Part shown: positions 9,109-16,806 of the stretch, one piece after another
Position numbering within the stretch: position 1 is the stretch's first letter
How the letters are laid out: each line of letters starts with the position of its first letter
Source: Achromobacter sp. HZ34
GTDB lineage: Bacteria > Pseudomonadota > Gammaproteobacteria > Burkholderiales > Burkholderiaceae_B
DNA: 64,000 nucleotides
Assembly (NCBI RefSeq): GCF_002209485.1
Contig: NZ_NJIX01000004.1
Location: 1 to 64,000, forward strand
Reading direction: 5' to 3'
Made by a program: the position numbers and the translations under genes
The notes under the pieces: generated by a model
What the model was told of the DNA's origin: nothing
The model's database searches: none
What the model saw: only the letters and a program-made list of their open reading frames with translations

Positions 9109-9330
9109 GACTCACTTCCTTTATAGATACAGTACGGTAGGCGGTGTTATTCAAAAAATGGTTTTACCAACCGCATGGGGCCATGCTTGCACCGAAGCCA
9201 CGCCGCGTGACGCAGGTGGGCCGAGGTAGCGGAAAGCTAATGACGCCCGGCATGAATACCACTGCCGATCGAGCATACTCAGACGCCCCTGGCGCGGACA
9301 ATGTGCTGTTTACCCTTATGTGGCTTTTTT

Positions 9331-9349
9331 CCCACCAGCCAATGGTGGG
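9331..9349. other. Small inverted repeat in the csp/aminotransferase divergent region
   Basis: CCCACCA and TGGTGGG form a 7-bp perfect stem with a 5-base loop, preceded on the plus strand by six T. It lies 43 bp before the aminotransferase ATG. The T-run is on the wrong side for a plus-strand terminator and gives A on the minus strand, so it may be an operator or leader hairpin. The rest of 9109–9391 shows no gene. Confidence 0.4.
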
Positions 9350-9391
9350 ATACTTCACCCCACCTCCCATCACACCCCCTGACGACTAAAA

Positions 9392-10558
9392 ATGATCCGA
9401 TCCAAGTTGCCCGACGTCGGCACCACTATTTTCACCGTCATGAGCCGCCTGGCCATCGAACACAAGGCGGTCAATCTGGGCCAGGGTTTTCCGGATTTCA
9501 ATCCTGACCCCCGCCTGCTGAAGCTGGTCGACAAGGCCATGGCCGATGGCCATAACCAGTATCCGTATATGCCCGGCGTGGCCCCGTTGCGCGAGGCCAT
9601 TGCGCGCAAGACCAAGGACCTGTACGGCCACGCCTACGATCCCGAGACGGAAATCACGGTGACCAGCGGCGCCACCGAAGCACTGATGGCCACGGTCCTG
9701 GCCGCTGTGGGCCCCGGCGACGAAGTGATCGTCATCGAGCCCTGCTACGACTCCTACCTGCCTTCCATTCGCCTGGCCGGCGCCACCGCGGTGCCGGTAC
9801 CGCTGCGCGCGCCCACCGCCGCCGATCCCTACTACCGTATCGACTGGCAGCGTGTGCGTGACGCCATCACGCCGAAGAGCCGCCTGCTGATGCTGAACTT
9901 TCCGCACAATCCGACGGGCGCCATCCTGGACGAAAGCGACCTGGATGCGCTGGAGCAGATCGTGCGGGACACGGGCATCCTGCTGGTGTCCGACGAGGTC
10001 TATGAGCACATCGTGTTCGACGGGAAACCGCACGCCAGCCTGGCGCGTCGTCCGCTGCTGGCCGAACACGCGTTCGTCATCTCCTCCTTCGGCAAGACCT
10101 ATCACACCACCGGCTGGAAGATCGGTTACTGCTGCGCCCCCCGCCAACTGAGCCAGGAGCTGCGCAAAGTGCACCAGTTCATGGTGTTCACCGTGTCTTC
10201 GCCCATGCAGTTCGCATTGGCGGAGTTCATGAACGATCCCCAGCCCTACCTGGACCTGCCGGCGTTTTACCAGGCCAAGCGCGACCGGCTCAGCCAGGGT
10301 TTGGCCAAGACGCGCTTCAAACCCCTGCCCAGTCCGGGGACGTTCTTCCTGATGGCGGACTATTCGGCCATGTCGGATTTGCCCGAAGCGGATTTCGCCC
10401 GGTGGCTGACGGTCGACCACGGGGTGACCGTCATTCCCATCTCCGCGTTCTACCAGCGTCCGGATGCGCCTGAGTCCAACCACCGCCTGGTCCGTTTCTG
10501 CTTTGCGAAGAAAGACGAAACGCTGGATGCCGCCCTGGAGAAACTGCAGCAGGTCTGA
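9392..10558 (+). CDS. PLP-dependent aminotransferase, methionine aminotransferase (YbdL) type
   Basis: Class I/II fold-type I aminotransferase, 388 aa. Landmarks are VNLGQGFPDFNPDP near the N-terminus, YMPGVAPLREAIA, the PLP-phosphate loop VTSGATEALMA, LNFPHNPTGAI with the PLP-contacting Asn, VSDEVYEHIVFDG, and the Schiff-base lysine in SSFGKTYHTTGWKIGY. GQGFPDF and YEHIVFDG point to the YbdL/kynurenine aminotransferase branch, which acts on methionine, Phe and related substrates with 2-oxo acids; exact substrates are not shown by the sequence. It is transcribed alone, with a strong terminator 72 bp after the stop. Confidence 0.88.
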   Translation: MIRSKLPDVGTTIFTVMSRLAIEHKAVNLGQGFPDFNPDPRLLKLVDKAMADGHNQYPYMPGVAPLREAIARKTKDLYGHAYDPETEITVTSGATEALMATVLAAVGPGDEVIVIEPCYDSYLPSIRLAGATAVPVPLRAPTAADPYYRIDWQRVRDAITPKSRLLMLNFPHNPTGAILDESDLDALEQIVRDTGILLVSDEVYEHIVFDGKPHASLARRPLLAEHAFVISSFGKTYHTTGWKIGYCCAPRQLSQELRKVHQFMVFTVSSPMQFALAEFMNDPQPYLDLPAFYQAKRDRLSQGLAKTRFKPLPSPGTFFLMADYSAMSDLPEADFARWLTVDHGVTVIPISAFYQRPDAPESNHRLVRFCFAKKDETLDAALEKLQQV

Positions 10559-10629
10559 CGCGGCCTGCACGCCGGTTGTACGCAGCCGGCCACCAGATTG
10601 GCTATCGTCTGTGGATAAACCCACTCCCA

Positions 10630-10670
10630 AGCCCTCTTGAGGCGCTCCTGGCGCTTCAAGAGGGCTTTTT
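10630..10670 (+). terminator. Rho-independent terminator of the aminotransferase gene
   Basis: Perfect 11-bp arms AGCCCTCTTGA (10630–10640) and TCAAGAGGGCT (10656–10666), with a GC-rich inner stem and a T-run to 10670. Confidence 0.9.
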
Positions 10671-10710
10671 CCTGCCTGGGACCCATCCCAGGGCCGATCG
10701 ATGGCTGGAA

Positions 10711-10750
10711 AACGTCAGGGCAAGGCCAGAGGCCTTGCCCTTGTCGTTTT
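10711..10750. terminator. Second, symmetric stem-loop (possibly bidirectional terminator)
   Basis: GGGCAAGGCC (10718–10727) and GGCCTTGCCC (10731–10740) form a perfect 10-bp stem with a 3-base loop. It is flanked by AAAACG on the left and CGTTTT on the right, so it could stop transcription from either side before the origin region. Confidence 0.6.
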
Positions 10751-10905
10751 GGGGGCTGGCTTCGCTCAAGAAATCAGCAAGGTCTGGCATCCGAGCCCTT
10801 CCCTCTCTGGATATCCCGGGATAAGCAGGCCATCCGATGACGACTTCGCATCAAGTCGGCATGCCGGTTTGTCCCCGCTGTTCCCACTCCCTAAGTTGTT
10901 CAACT

Positions 10906-11134
10906 ATCTTTTCTATATATAAAGACTAATGATGGATAAGGGCTGTGGATAACTGCATCAACTCAGAAAAAACCCGGATTTTCAAAAACTTGCAGCGGTT
11001 TTTGCGTGTGTAGCAGTTCTGTTTGCGATGTGCACGAAAGTTGAGCAACTTTTGTGGGCGCCATCGAAGACGGTATTTGTACCTGTGCGGTCCACACGCT
11101 GTGCACAACCCCGCTCCTTAGTGCTTATCCACAG
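10906..11134. repeat. Origin module, copy A
   Basis: Order of elements: ATCTTTTCT–ATATATAAAGACT, then TGTGGATAACT, an ACTTGC–GCGG–TTTTTG stretch, the inverted repeat AAAGTTGAGCAACTTT (11037–11052), TGTGCACAAC, CTTAG and TTATCCACAG. The same elements recur in the same order and with similar spacing in copy B at 11705–11946, so the two are diverged duplicates in direct orientation. Confidence 0.85.
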
Positions 11135-11641
11135 GCCGGCAGGAAGGTTGGATTGCAAACTATCCCTCTTCCTGTGGACATCAGCCCTTTCCGCGCAGAA
11201 AAACGCCCCGAGGGCCGCCAGCCCGGGTCCGGCCTCCGCGCCGCACCTGAGTTGTCCACGAAAATTTCTATCCTGCTCGGATTTGCCGTACAGCAATCCT
11301 GCCGCGTTGAGCGCGCGCGGTGGATAAGCGGCAGTACCTGGCTCAAGGAACCCCGGTTTTGAACGCTTGGCGGCCCGATTTTCGTGCTTGCTGTGGATAA
11401 GGAGGCTGCGATGCCACCCTGGAATGCGAAAAACGCGCAGTTAGTGAGCAGAACGGCAGGATTTCCAGGAACGCCCAGGGCGGGTGTCTTCGGGAGACTA
11501 TGGGTTATCCACGCGCGGTCGCGTTTGCCGGAAACAGGTGTACGCGTAGCTGGCTATGCTGAACCGAAATGGACGCCAGCCAGACTTCCGACGCAGACGC
11601 GTCCCCAGACTCTGCATTACCAAGGCAAGGTCCGCAGGACG

Positions 11642-11664
11642 AGGTCTTCGACAGACCTTTTTTT
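11642..11664 (+). terminator. Orphan rho-independent terminator inside the origin region
   Basis: AGGTCT (11642–11647) and AGACCT (11653–11658) form a 6-bp stem with loop TCGAC, followed by seven T. No gene ends here, so it may end a small RNA or insulate copy B from upstream transcription. The short stem keeps confidence modest. Confidence 0.5.
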
Positions 11665-11704
11665 GAGGGGGCCGGCGTAGGAGTAGGAGAAAAAATGTTT
11701 TCAC

Positions 11705-11946
11705 ATCTTTTCTTCTATATATAAAGACTGATTATGATGGGTGTCTGTGGATAACTACCTCAACCTTGAAAACTGCTTTTCTTTCAGCCACTTGCGCGGC
11801 TTTTTGGATGTGGAGCAAGTCTGTTTTTAGACAGGGGAAAAGTTGAGCAACTTCCGGCGACCCGATCGCAAAGGGGTTTTGTCCAGATTCCTTCCACAGC
11901 GTGTGCACAACTCGCCTGCTTAGACGTTATCCACAGCACTTTTGCG
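11705..11946. repeat. Origin module, copy B
   Basis: Contains the same ordered elements as copy A: ATCTTTTCTTCTATATATAA, TGTGGATAACT (11746–11756), CACTTGCGCGGCTTTTTG, AAGTTGAGCAACTT (11840–11853), TGTGCACAACTCG (11902–11914), CTTAG and TTATCCACAG. It lies about 800 bp from copy A. The conserved elements are the DnaA boxes, the A/T-rich block and the central inverted repeat, while the sequence between them has drifted. Confidence 0.85.
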
Positions 11947-12163
11947 CCGCAGTGACCCGTGCTGCACGTGCGCGGCAGCCCGTAGACCACCGCAATCGGC
12001 ATATCTATCTGCCGATTAGTCGTTTTATTGGATAGATCTTTTCCGATAGCCAGGGTTTATCCCAGGTAAGAGGCGGCGCACAATGCAGTCCATAGAGAAA
12101 CGGTTCAGCAGGCGCGCGGTGGGTACCGCCCCCTGGACCGACCTAACCGGACTGGAGTTTGAA

Positions 12164-12436
12164 ATGAAAATCCTAGCTAGCGCAGTTGTTGTTTCCCTGG
12201 CCATGATCGCCGGCGCCGCCCAAGCGGCCACCCCCCGGGGTGATTCCGACAACGTCCCCTTCCAGGGCACTTATGGCCAAGCCGACCAAGGCGTGAGCCG
12301 CGCCCAGGTCCAGGCCGAACTGGAACAAGCCAAGGCCAATGGCCTGAGCACGATCGGCGACATCGACAACGCTGCCTTCCAACAAGGCGTGAAGGTCAGC
12401 GAAGGCGATGACAGTGGTCGTACCGAATTTGCCTGA
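12164..12436 (+). CDS. Small secreted DUF4148-type protein
   Basis: A 90-aa protein with a clear Sec signal peptide (MKILASAVVVSLAMIAGAAQA, cleavage after residue 21). The mature part of about 69 residues contains GVSRAQVQAELEQAKANGL, the hallmark of DUF4148 proteins common in Burkholderiales. The probable location is the periplasm and the function is unknown. The ATG at 12164 has GGAG six bases upstream; a longer in-frame reading from 12083 would place the signal peptide internally, so I rejected it. It is monocistronic with its own terminator. Confidence 0.85.
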   Translation: MKILASAVVVSLAMIAGAAQAATPRGDSDNVPFQGTYGQADQGVSRAQVQAELEQAKANGLSTIGDIDNAAFQQGVKVSEGDDSGRTEFA

Positions 12437-12507
12437 TCGCGGCGCAAGCCACTGAAGTCATGCAAGGACGACGCAGAAAGAGAACTCGATAACGTCGTGA
12501 AATGCCG

Positions 12508-12536
12508 AAGCCCCGCGAACAGCGGGGCTTTTTTTT
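12508..12536 (+). terminator. Rho-independent terminator of the DUF4148 gene
   Basis: AAGCCCCGC (12508–12516), loop GAACA, GCGGGGCTT (12522–12530) and a T-run to 12536. The following 250 bp up to the AlgJ-like stop codon hold no gene; weak DnaA-like boxes TGTGGACAG (12585) and TGTGGATTG (12652) are seen there. Confidence 0.92.
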
Positions 12537-12789
12537 CTTGGGGAAAACCTTGGGGATAAGCCTGGGCACAGGCTGGGAGCAAGCTGTGGACAGCGCCGGG
12601 AAAACATACGCAAATCCAGGGGAAATCATGTGGGCAACCCTGTGCAAACGCTGTGGATTGCCTGGGGGAAACGCCGTGATAACAGTGGAAAACTTGGCCG
12701 CCTTCATAGAGGCCAATGCGCTTCCACCGTTTTTTTGGTGTCGGCGGCACATGACCTGAAACCGGCACCGACCTGGAACGCTTTTACTT

Positions 12790-13938
12790 CTAGAAGCGGA
12801 CCTGGTCTTCCGCCGCGAGCGGTGTTTGCAGGTCGCGTTCGTTCATTTCCCACACGATCAGGCGTGGCGGCGTCTGCTTCCAGGCCGCACTCTTGAAGTA
12901 GGTCTGCGCGGCACCGCCGAACTTGCCGCCATCGCGCGCGAAATTGCCTACCGACACGCCCAGGGCCTGGGATAGCTGCGGCGCGAACGACGAAGTGCGC
13001 GAATACGACGTGCCGATGAGTGCAAGCGTGGGCAGGCCGCTGTCGCCGAACAGGTCGTCCGCGCTGTTACCGGCGGCGGATGCCGGCGGCGCTTGCGTGG
13101 TCCAGGTATGTTGCTCGATCACCTCGCCAGGCGGTTGCAGGCCGACGGGCAGCCAATCGACACCCGCCAGGCGCACCAGATCGCCCGGGCGCAGCGCCGG
13201 CGCGGATGCAGTGACGCGATAGCCTGTCGGCGGCTGCAAAGGCACGCCCGTGCCCTTGATGCGTTCCGCCACCGCGCGTGCCGCGGCGCCGGCACCCGCC
13301 TCGGTCCAGTGCGTGTCTGTACGGTAATAGGCGTCCTGGCCCAGCCCCGTCAGCGCGGCGCTCAGATCCACGGTCTGCACGCCCCGCCCCTGCAGGGTCT
13401 GCACCCAATGCGACAGGCGATCCTGGAATGCCGGGGAGCGATGCAGGTCGCACAGACGCTGCGCTTCGATGCGGCTCTTGTCCGGCACCACGGCCACCAG
13501 CAGCTTGATGCCGCGTTTGGCCAGGGACTGCTGCAACTGCGCCACGATGTCCGCGCGCGCCTGCTCGTGGGCCTGGCCGTTGGCGTGTACCTGCAATTCA
13601 TCGCCGAGGAAAAGCCAGCCAGGGCAGCCGCGCCGCACGCGGTCACCGAGGTCGCCGATGGTCAGCCAGCCCAGCCCGCGCTGCAGCCTGGCCGCCTCGC
13701 TGCTGAAATCCATATCCGCCAGGCGGGTCGACATGTCGTGGGTGACGCCGCCATCCAGAATGCGATGGGTCGATATATCGTCAGGCAGGAAGCTGTGATC
13801 GCCGGTCCAGGTCCACCATGCGTTGCTGGCCGCGCCGGCCGCCATGAAGGCGACCAGCACGACGCCGGCAAGGCGCGCGGTGCGCCGGTTCAGCATGTTG
13901 GGATTGAGCGTGGGCGGTTGTTCGGGGCGAGTCGTCAT
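12790..13938 (-). CDS. AlgJ/AlgX-type SGNH acetyltransferase of the cellulose operon (WssI-like)
   Basis: Predicted periplasmic O-acetyltransferase, 382 aa, anchored by one N-terminal transmembrane segment (AGVVLVAFMAAGAASNAWW). The family's catalytic DxH appears as DTHWTEAG and the catalytic serine block as LIGTSYSRTSSF. It would transfer acetyl groups passed across the membrane by the AlgI-like protein onto the polymer. I chose the ATG at 13938, 10 bp after the algI-like stop with AAGG upstream; a longer reading overlaps that gene. It is the last gene of the bcs operon. The role in acetylating cellulose rather than another glycan is inferred from the operon and from the known Wss system of Pseudomonas. 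Confidence 0.85.
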   Translation of the reverse strand: MTTRPEQPPTLNPNMLNRRTARLAGVVLVAFMAAGAASNAWWTWTGDHSFLPDDISTHRILDGGVTHDMSTRLADMDFSSEAARLQRGLGWLTIGDLGDRVRRGCPGWLFLGDELQVHANGQAHEQARADIVAQLQQSLAKRGIKLLVAVVPDKSRIEAQRLCDLHRSPAFQDRLSHWVQTLQGRGVQTVDLSAALTGLGQDAYYRTDTHWTEAGAGAAARAVAERIKGTGVPLQPPTGYRVTASAPALRPGDLVRLAGVDWLPVGLQPPGEVIEQHTWTTQAPPASAAGNSADDLFGDSGLPTLALIGTSYSRTSSFAPQLSQALGVSVGNFARDGGKFGGAAQTYFKSAAWKQTPPRLIVWEMNERDLQTPLAAEDQVRF

Positions 13939-13948
13939 CGTGTGCGCC

Positions 13949-15370
13949 TTAGAACTGGAAGTACAGGAAAGGCACGGCACCACGCGAGGCGATCAGTGCG
14001 TAGGCCAGCAGAAAGCCCGCGACGGGCCACAAGGCGCTCCAGACGACGCGCATGCGCGTTGGCGGCCGTGCCGACCACCAGGGCTGCAGCGCTGGCAACA
14101 CCACGCACAGTACGCCCAGTGCGGCGGCCAGCCAATGCGCGGGCCGTAGCGTGTACGTCATGGCGTCGCCCAGGCCCACGCCATTCAGGCCGAATTGCCC
14201 GCCATACATGGCCAGTGCGGCGTGGAAATTGGTGGCGCGGAAGATGGTCCACGCCAGCATGACGAACAGCAACGTGAGGACACGCGACAGCCATGCCGGG
14301 ATGGCCGGCAGGCCGTTGCTGTTCCAGGCGCGTGCCACGGCCAGCGCGGCGCCATGCGCCAGGCCCCACAACAGGAAGTTCCAGCTTTCGCCACCATGCC
14401 ACAAGCCGGCGATGCCCATGGTCAACAGCAGGTTGCGATAAGTCTTCCACACCCCGCCGCGATTGCCGCCCATGGGGATGTAGAGATAGTCGCGGATCCA
14501 GCTGGACAGCGACAGGTGCCAGCGGCGCCAGAAGTCCTGGATGCTGCGCGCCAGATAGGGGTGATTGAAGTTCTCGGGCAGATGGAAGCCCATCATCAGG
14601 CCCAGGCCTATCGCCATCGCGCTATAGCCGGCGAAATCGAAGAACAGCTGCAAGGTATAGGCGCCGCACCCTATCCATGCATCGGCCAGTGAGGGTTGAT
14701 GCAAGGCGAACGCGGCATCGACCACGGGTGCCAGCGTATCGGCGATCAATACCTTCATGCTCATGCCGACCATGAAGCGGCGCGCACCCAGGCAGAAGTT
14801 CTCCCAGTCCATCGTGCGATGGGCCATTTCCTTGTCGACCCAGGCCCAGCGGATGATGGGACCCGCGATGAGCTGGCCGAACATGGCTTTGTATGCGGCG
14901 AAGTCGATGAAGTTGCGTTCGGCGCGCACGTCCTGGCGATAGACGTCGACCAGATAGGACACGGCCTGCAGCACGAAGAAGGACAAGCCCGCGGGCAAGG
15001 CCACGCGTTCCCAGGCCAGCGTCATGGCGCCGTCCATTGCGCCCCTCATGGCCGCGATGTCGTTGAACGTGGAGACCAGTATGTTGGCGTACTTGTACCA
15101 GCACAGCACGCCGGCGTTGGCCGTCAGCAGCAGCACCAGCAGCCACTTGCGTCCGCGTCCGGCGCGGCACTGCTCGATCAGCAGACCGCCGCCCCAGGCC
15201 ACCACGGTCACCGCGACGAGCAGCAGCAGGTAGATGGGCTTGAGCCAGCTGTAGAACAGCCAGCTGCCGACCAGCAGGACGAAATTGCGCGCGCGCTGCG
15301 GCGACAACGCATAGATCACGAGGAACGCCGGCAGGAACAGCGTCAGGAATTCAAGAGACGCGAAGACCAT
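13949..15370 (-). CDS. AlgI-type membrane-bound O-acyltransferase (MBOAT, WssH-like)
   Basis: A 473-aa polytopic inner-membrane protein of the MBOAT family that moves acetyl groups to the periplasmic side for polysaccharide O-acetylation. Diagnostic blocks are LPAGLSFFVLQAVSYLVDVYR, QLIAGPIIRW, LFFDFAGYSAMAIGLGLMMGFHLPENFNHPYLARSIQDFWRRWHLSLSSWIRDYLYIPMGGNR and GLWHGGESWNFLLWGLAHG, which carries the catalytic histidine. It lies between the AlgF- and AlgJ-like genes with 10–15 bp gaps, the order of the Pseudomonas wssGHI cellulose-acetylation genes. Confidence 0.93.
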   Translation of the reverse strand: MVFASLEFLTLFLPAFLVIYALSPQRARNFVLLVGSWLFYSWLKPIYLLLLVAVTVVAWGGGLLIEQCRAGRGRKWLLVLLLTANAGVLCWYKYANILVSTFNDIAAMRGAMDGAMTLAWERVALPAGLSFFVLQAVSYLVDVYRQDVRAERNFIDFAAYKAMFGQLIAGPIIRWAWVDKEMAHRTMDWENFCLGARRFMVGMSMKVLIADTLAPVVDAAFALHQPSLADAWIGCGAYTLQLFFDFAGYSAMAIGLGLMMGFHLPENFNHPYLARSIQDFWRRWHLSLSSWIRDYLYIPMGGNRGGVWKTYRNLLLTMGIAGLWHGGESWNFLLWGLAHGAALAVARAWNSNGLPAIPAWLSRVLTLLFVMLAWTIFRATNFHAALAMYGGQFGLNGVGLGDAMTYTLRPAHWLAAALGVLCVVLPALQPWWSARPPTRMRVVWSALWPVAGFLLAYALIASRGAVPFLYFQF

Positions 15371-15385
15371 GGTGGCAGGCCGACC

Positions 15386-16060
15386 TTATCGCGCGGTCTT
15401 GTCTACCGCGTGCAGCAGACGCGGGCCATTGGCCGATGGCAGCAGGAATATCGTGTGGCGTTCACCGGCCTGTAGCGTACCCAGGTCCACTGCCGTGCCT
15501 GTCGGCTTGCTTGCGCAGGAAGCGATCACGGACAGCGGTACCGGGTTTACCTGGCGTCGCGCCACGGCGCCATTGGCGACGTGCTCGAACATGGCCACGT
15601 TGCGCACCGCGGCCAACAGGCCTGCATCGGCGCAATCGGTGTCCAGGTTGTAGAAGCCGATGGATACCTTCAGCGCGTTGAAGTCATCCGGTTGCTCGCG
15701 CATGATGACGGCCTGCAGGCCTTCCTTCGCGGGCAAGCCGACGACGGAAGCGAATTCGCCGGGCTGCACGGATATGTCCACAGTCTGTTTGTTGGCACCA
15801 GACTCCAGCGTTCCCTGCATCGTGGTGCCGGCGCGCACTGGCATGAAGTCGGAGACCGGCTGTTGCGCATCCAGTTTGATGCGAGCTTGCGAGCCTTTGG
15901 CCGAAACTTCCAGCTCGTCGGCACCACCATTGACGAAGCGCACGAATGAAGCGTCTTCTGCCGGTCCGGTTTCGTAGAGCTGGATAGTGGCGGCGCCTGC
16001 GGCGTGCGCGCACAGCAGCAGGGTCAGCGCGGTAAGCGTGCGTTCAATGCGGTGCTTCAT
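15386..16060 (-). CDS. AlgF-like periplasmic acetylation accessory protein (WssG-like)
   Basis: A 224-aa secreted protein with signal peptide MKHRIERTLTALTLLLCAHAAGA and a mature start ATIQLYETGPAEDASFVRFVNG, as in AlgF. It has two beta-rich halves, the first ending near VSVQ/VVGLPAKEG and the second with the TLQAGERHTIFLL strand. AlgF is needed for alginate O-acetylation and is thought to bridge the membrane and periplasmic acetyltransferases. Two cysteines in the second half (DTDCADAG, IASCASK) could form a disulfide. It sits between the SGNH gene and the AlgI-like gene in the same operon. Confidence 0.85.
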   Translation of the reverse strand: MKHRIERTLTALTLLLCAHAAGAATIQLYETGPAEDASFVRFVNGGADELEVSAKGSQARIKLDAQQPVSDFMPVRAGTTMQGTLESGANKQTVDISVQPGEFASVVGLPAKEGLQAVIMREQPDDFNALKVSIGFYNLDTDCADAGLLAAVRNVAMFEHVANGAVARRQVNPVPLSVIASCASKPTGTAVDLGTLQAGERHTIFLLPSANGPRLLHAVDKTAR

Positions 16061-16113
16061 CTGTCGTGGTCTCGTCGGCAGTCGTTCATCAGGTTGTCAC
16101 GCGGGTCCGTGCG

Positions 16114-16776
16114 TCACTTCTTCTGCAGTGCCTTGACGGCGGGAAGTTCGCCGAGCTGCTTGTCGATGGCATCCCCCCAGGTCTTGTAGCCGACGTTGGT
16201 GTAATGCTGGCCGTCCGTGGTCGGCCATTGCCCAGGCGTGGAGAACGTTGTCGAATCGATGTACGTGCACGGTGCGACATTGGTCGAAAGAAACGCCGAC
16301 ATCTGCTTCACTCGCGGGAAGTTCTTGCCATACTTGCCGCCTTCGGTGCCCCAGCTCGGACCGATCCACACGCAGGTGGTACCCGTTCCAGAAATGGCCT
16401 TGGTGAGTTCCGTGGTCTGCTGCCAGACCCAGGTTTTCGGGAAGGACTGATTGGTGTACCCGGCCATGGTGTCACCCAATACGACCAACACCAGATTGGG
16501 CTTTTCCTTGGCGATAAGCTCGGTGATGGGCGTCGTATGCGCATCCTTGCCCTTCAGGACAACCTGGCCCGAATTGACGCGCTCGGCGCCGCCGCAACTG
16601 CCGGTCACGGTCTTGGTCCAGTCGCCCGCATTGCTGCCGCAGACGCCGATGGTGTGGACCTGGGCGCCTTGCTTGACGAGGTCGTCCTGCAGGGTGGTGA
16701 TGAGATAGCCGGGGGCGGCCAGATGGCTATCGCCGACGATAAGGATACTCAGACCAGCTAAAAGGGAAGTCAGCAT
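16114..16776 (-). CDS. SGNH/GDSL hydrolase-like protein of the cellulose operon (WssF-like position)
   Basis: A 220-aa SGNH fold. Block I with the nucleophile is ILIVGDSHLA, an LVVLGDTMAG block follows, and the C-terminal catalytic pair is in WPTTDGQHYTNVGY (D and H three apart). Four cysteines (GVCGSNAG, GSCGGAE, TTCVWIG, APCTYID) suggest disulfides and hence a periplasmic protein. The N-terminal hydrophobic stretch MLTSLLAGLSILIVG runs straight into the first catalytic strand, so export is uncertain. It is 30 bp after bcsC and just before the AlgF-like gene, which suggests acetyl transfer to or removal from cellulose. WssF occupies this place in Pseudomonas. Confidence 0.75.
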   Translation of the reverse strand: MLTSLLAGLSILIVGDSHLAAPGYLITTLQDDLVKQGAQVHTIGVCGSNAGDWTKTVTGSCGGAERVNSGQVVLKGKDAHTTPITELIAKEKPNLVLVVLGDTMAGYTNQSFPKTWVWQQTTELTKAISGTGTTCVWIGPSWGTEGGKYGKNFPRVKQMSAFLSTNVAPCTYIDSTTFSTPGQWPTTDGQHYTNVGYKTWGDAIDKQLGELPAVKALQKK

Positions 16777-16806
16777 GACGATACTCCTACGTGAAACGCG
16801 CCTGCC

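Larger units (their letters stand above)
10610..11945. other. Probable chromosomal replication origin: dense DnaA-box cluster II
   Basis: No gene can be supported between 10559 and 12163. Exact DnaA boxes (TTATCCACA or its complement) are at 10610–10618, 10944–10952, 11125–11133, 11392–11400, 11746–11754 and 11937–11945. TGTGCACAA boxes are at 11100–11108 and 11902–11910. One-mismatch boxes are at 11319–11327 and 11505–11513. Two A/T-rich segments containing CTATATATAAAGACT (near 10913 and 11714) are candidate unwinding elements, each beside an exact box. Together with parS, parAB and mnmG nearby, this is the best oriC candidate in the window; dnaA and dnaN are not adjacent. Confidence 0.75.

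Noticed and set aside
12502-12759. Open frame of 85 codons after the DUF4148 gene
   Set aside because: Starts within the terminator hairpin, lacks a ribosome site and shows no protein-like composition.
16785-16797. CTACGTGAAAC near the SGNH gene start resembles half of a parS site
   Set aside because: Only one arm matches and the central CACGTG is broken; the five sites at 7218–8188 are the convincing set.
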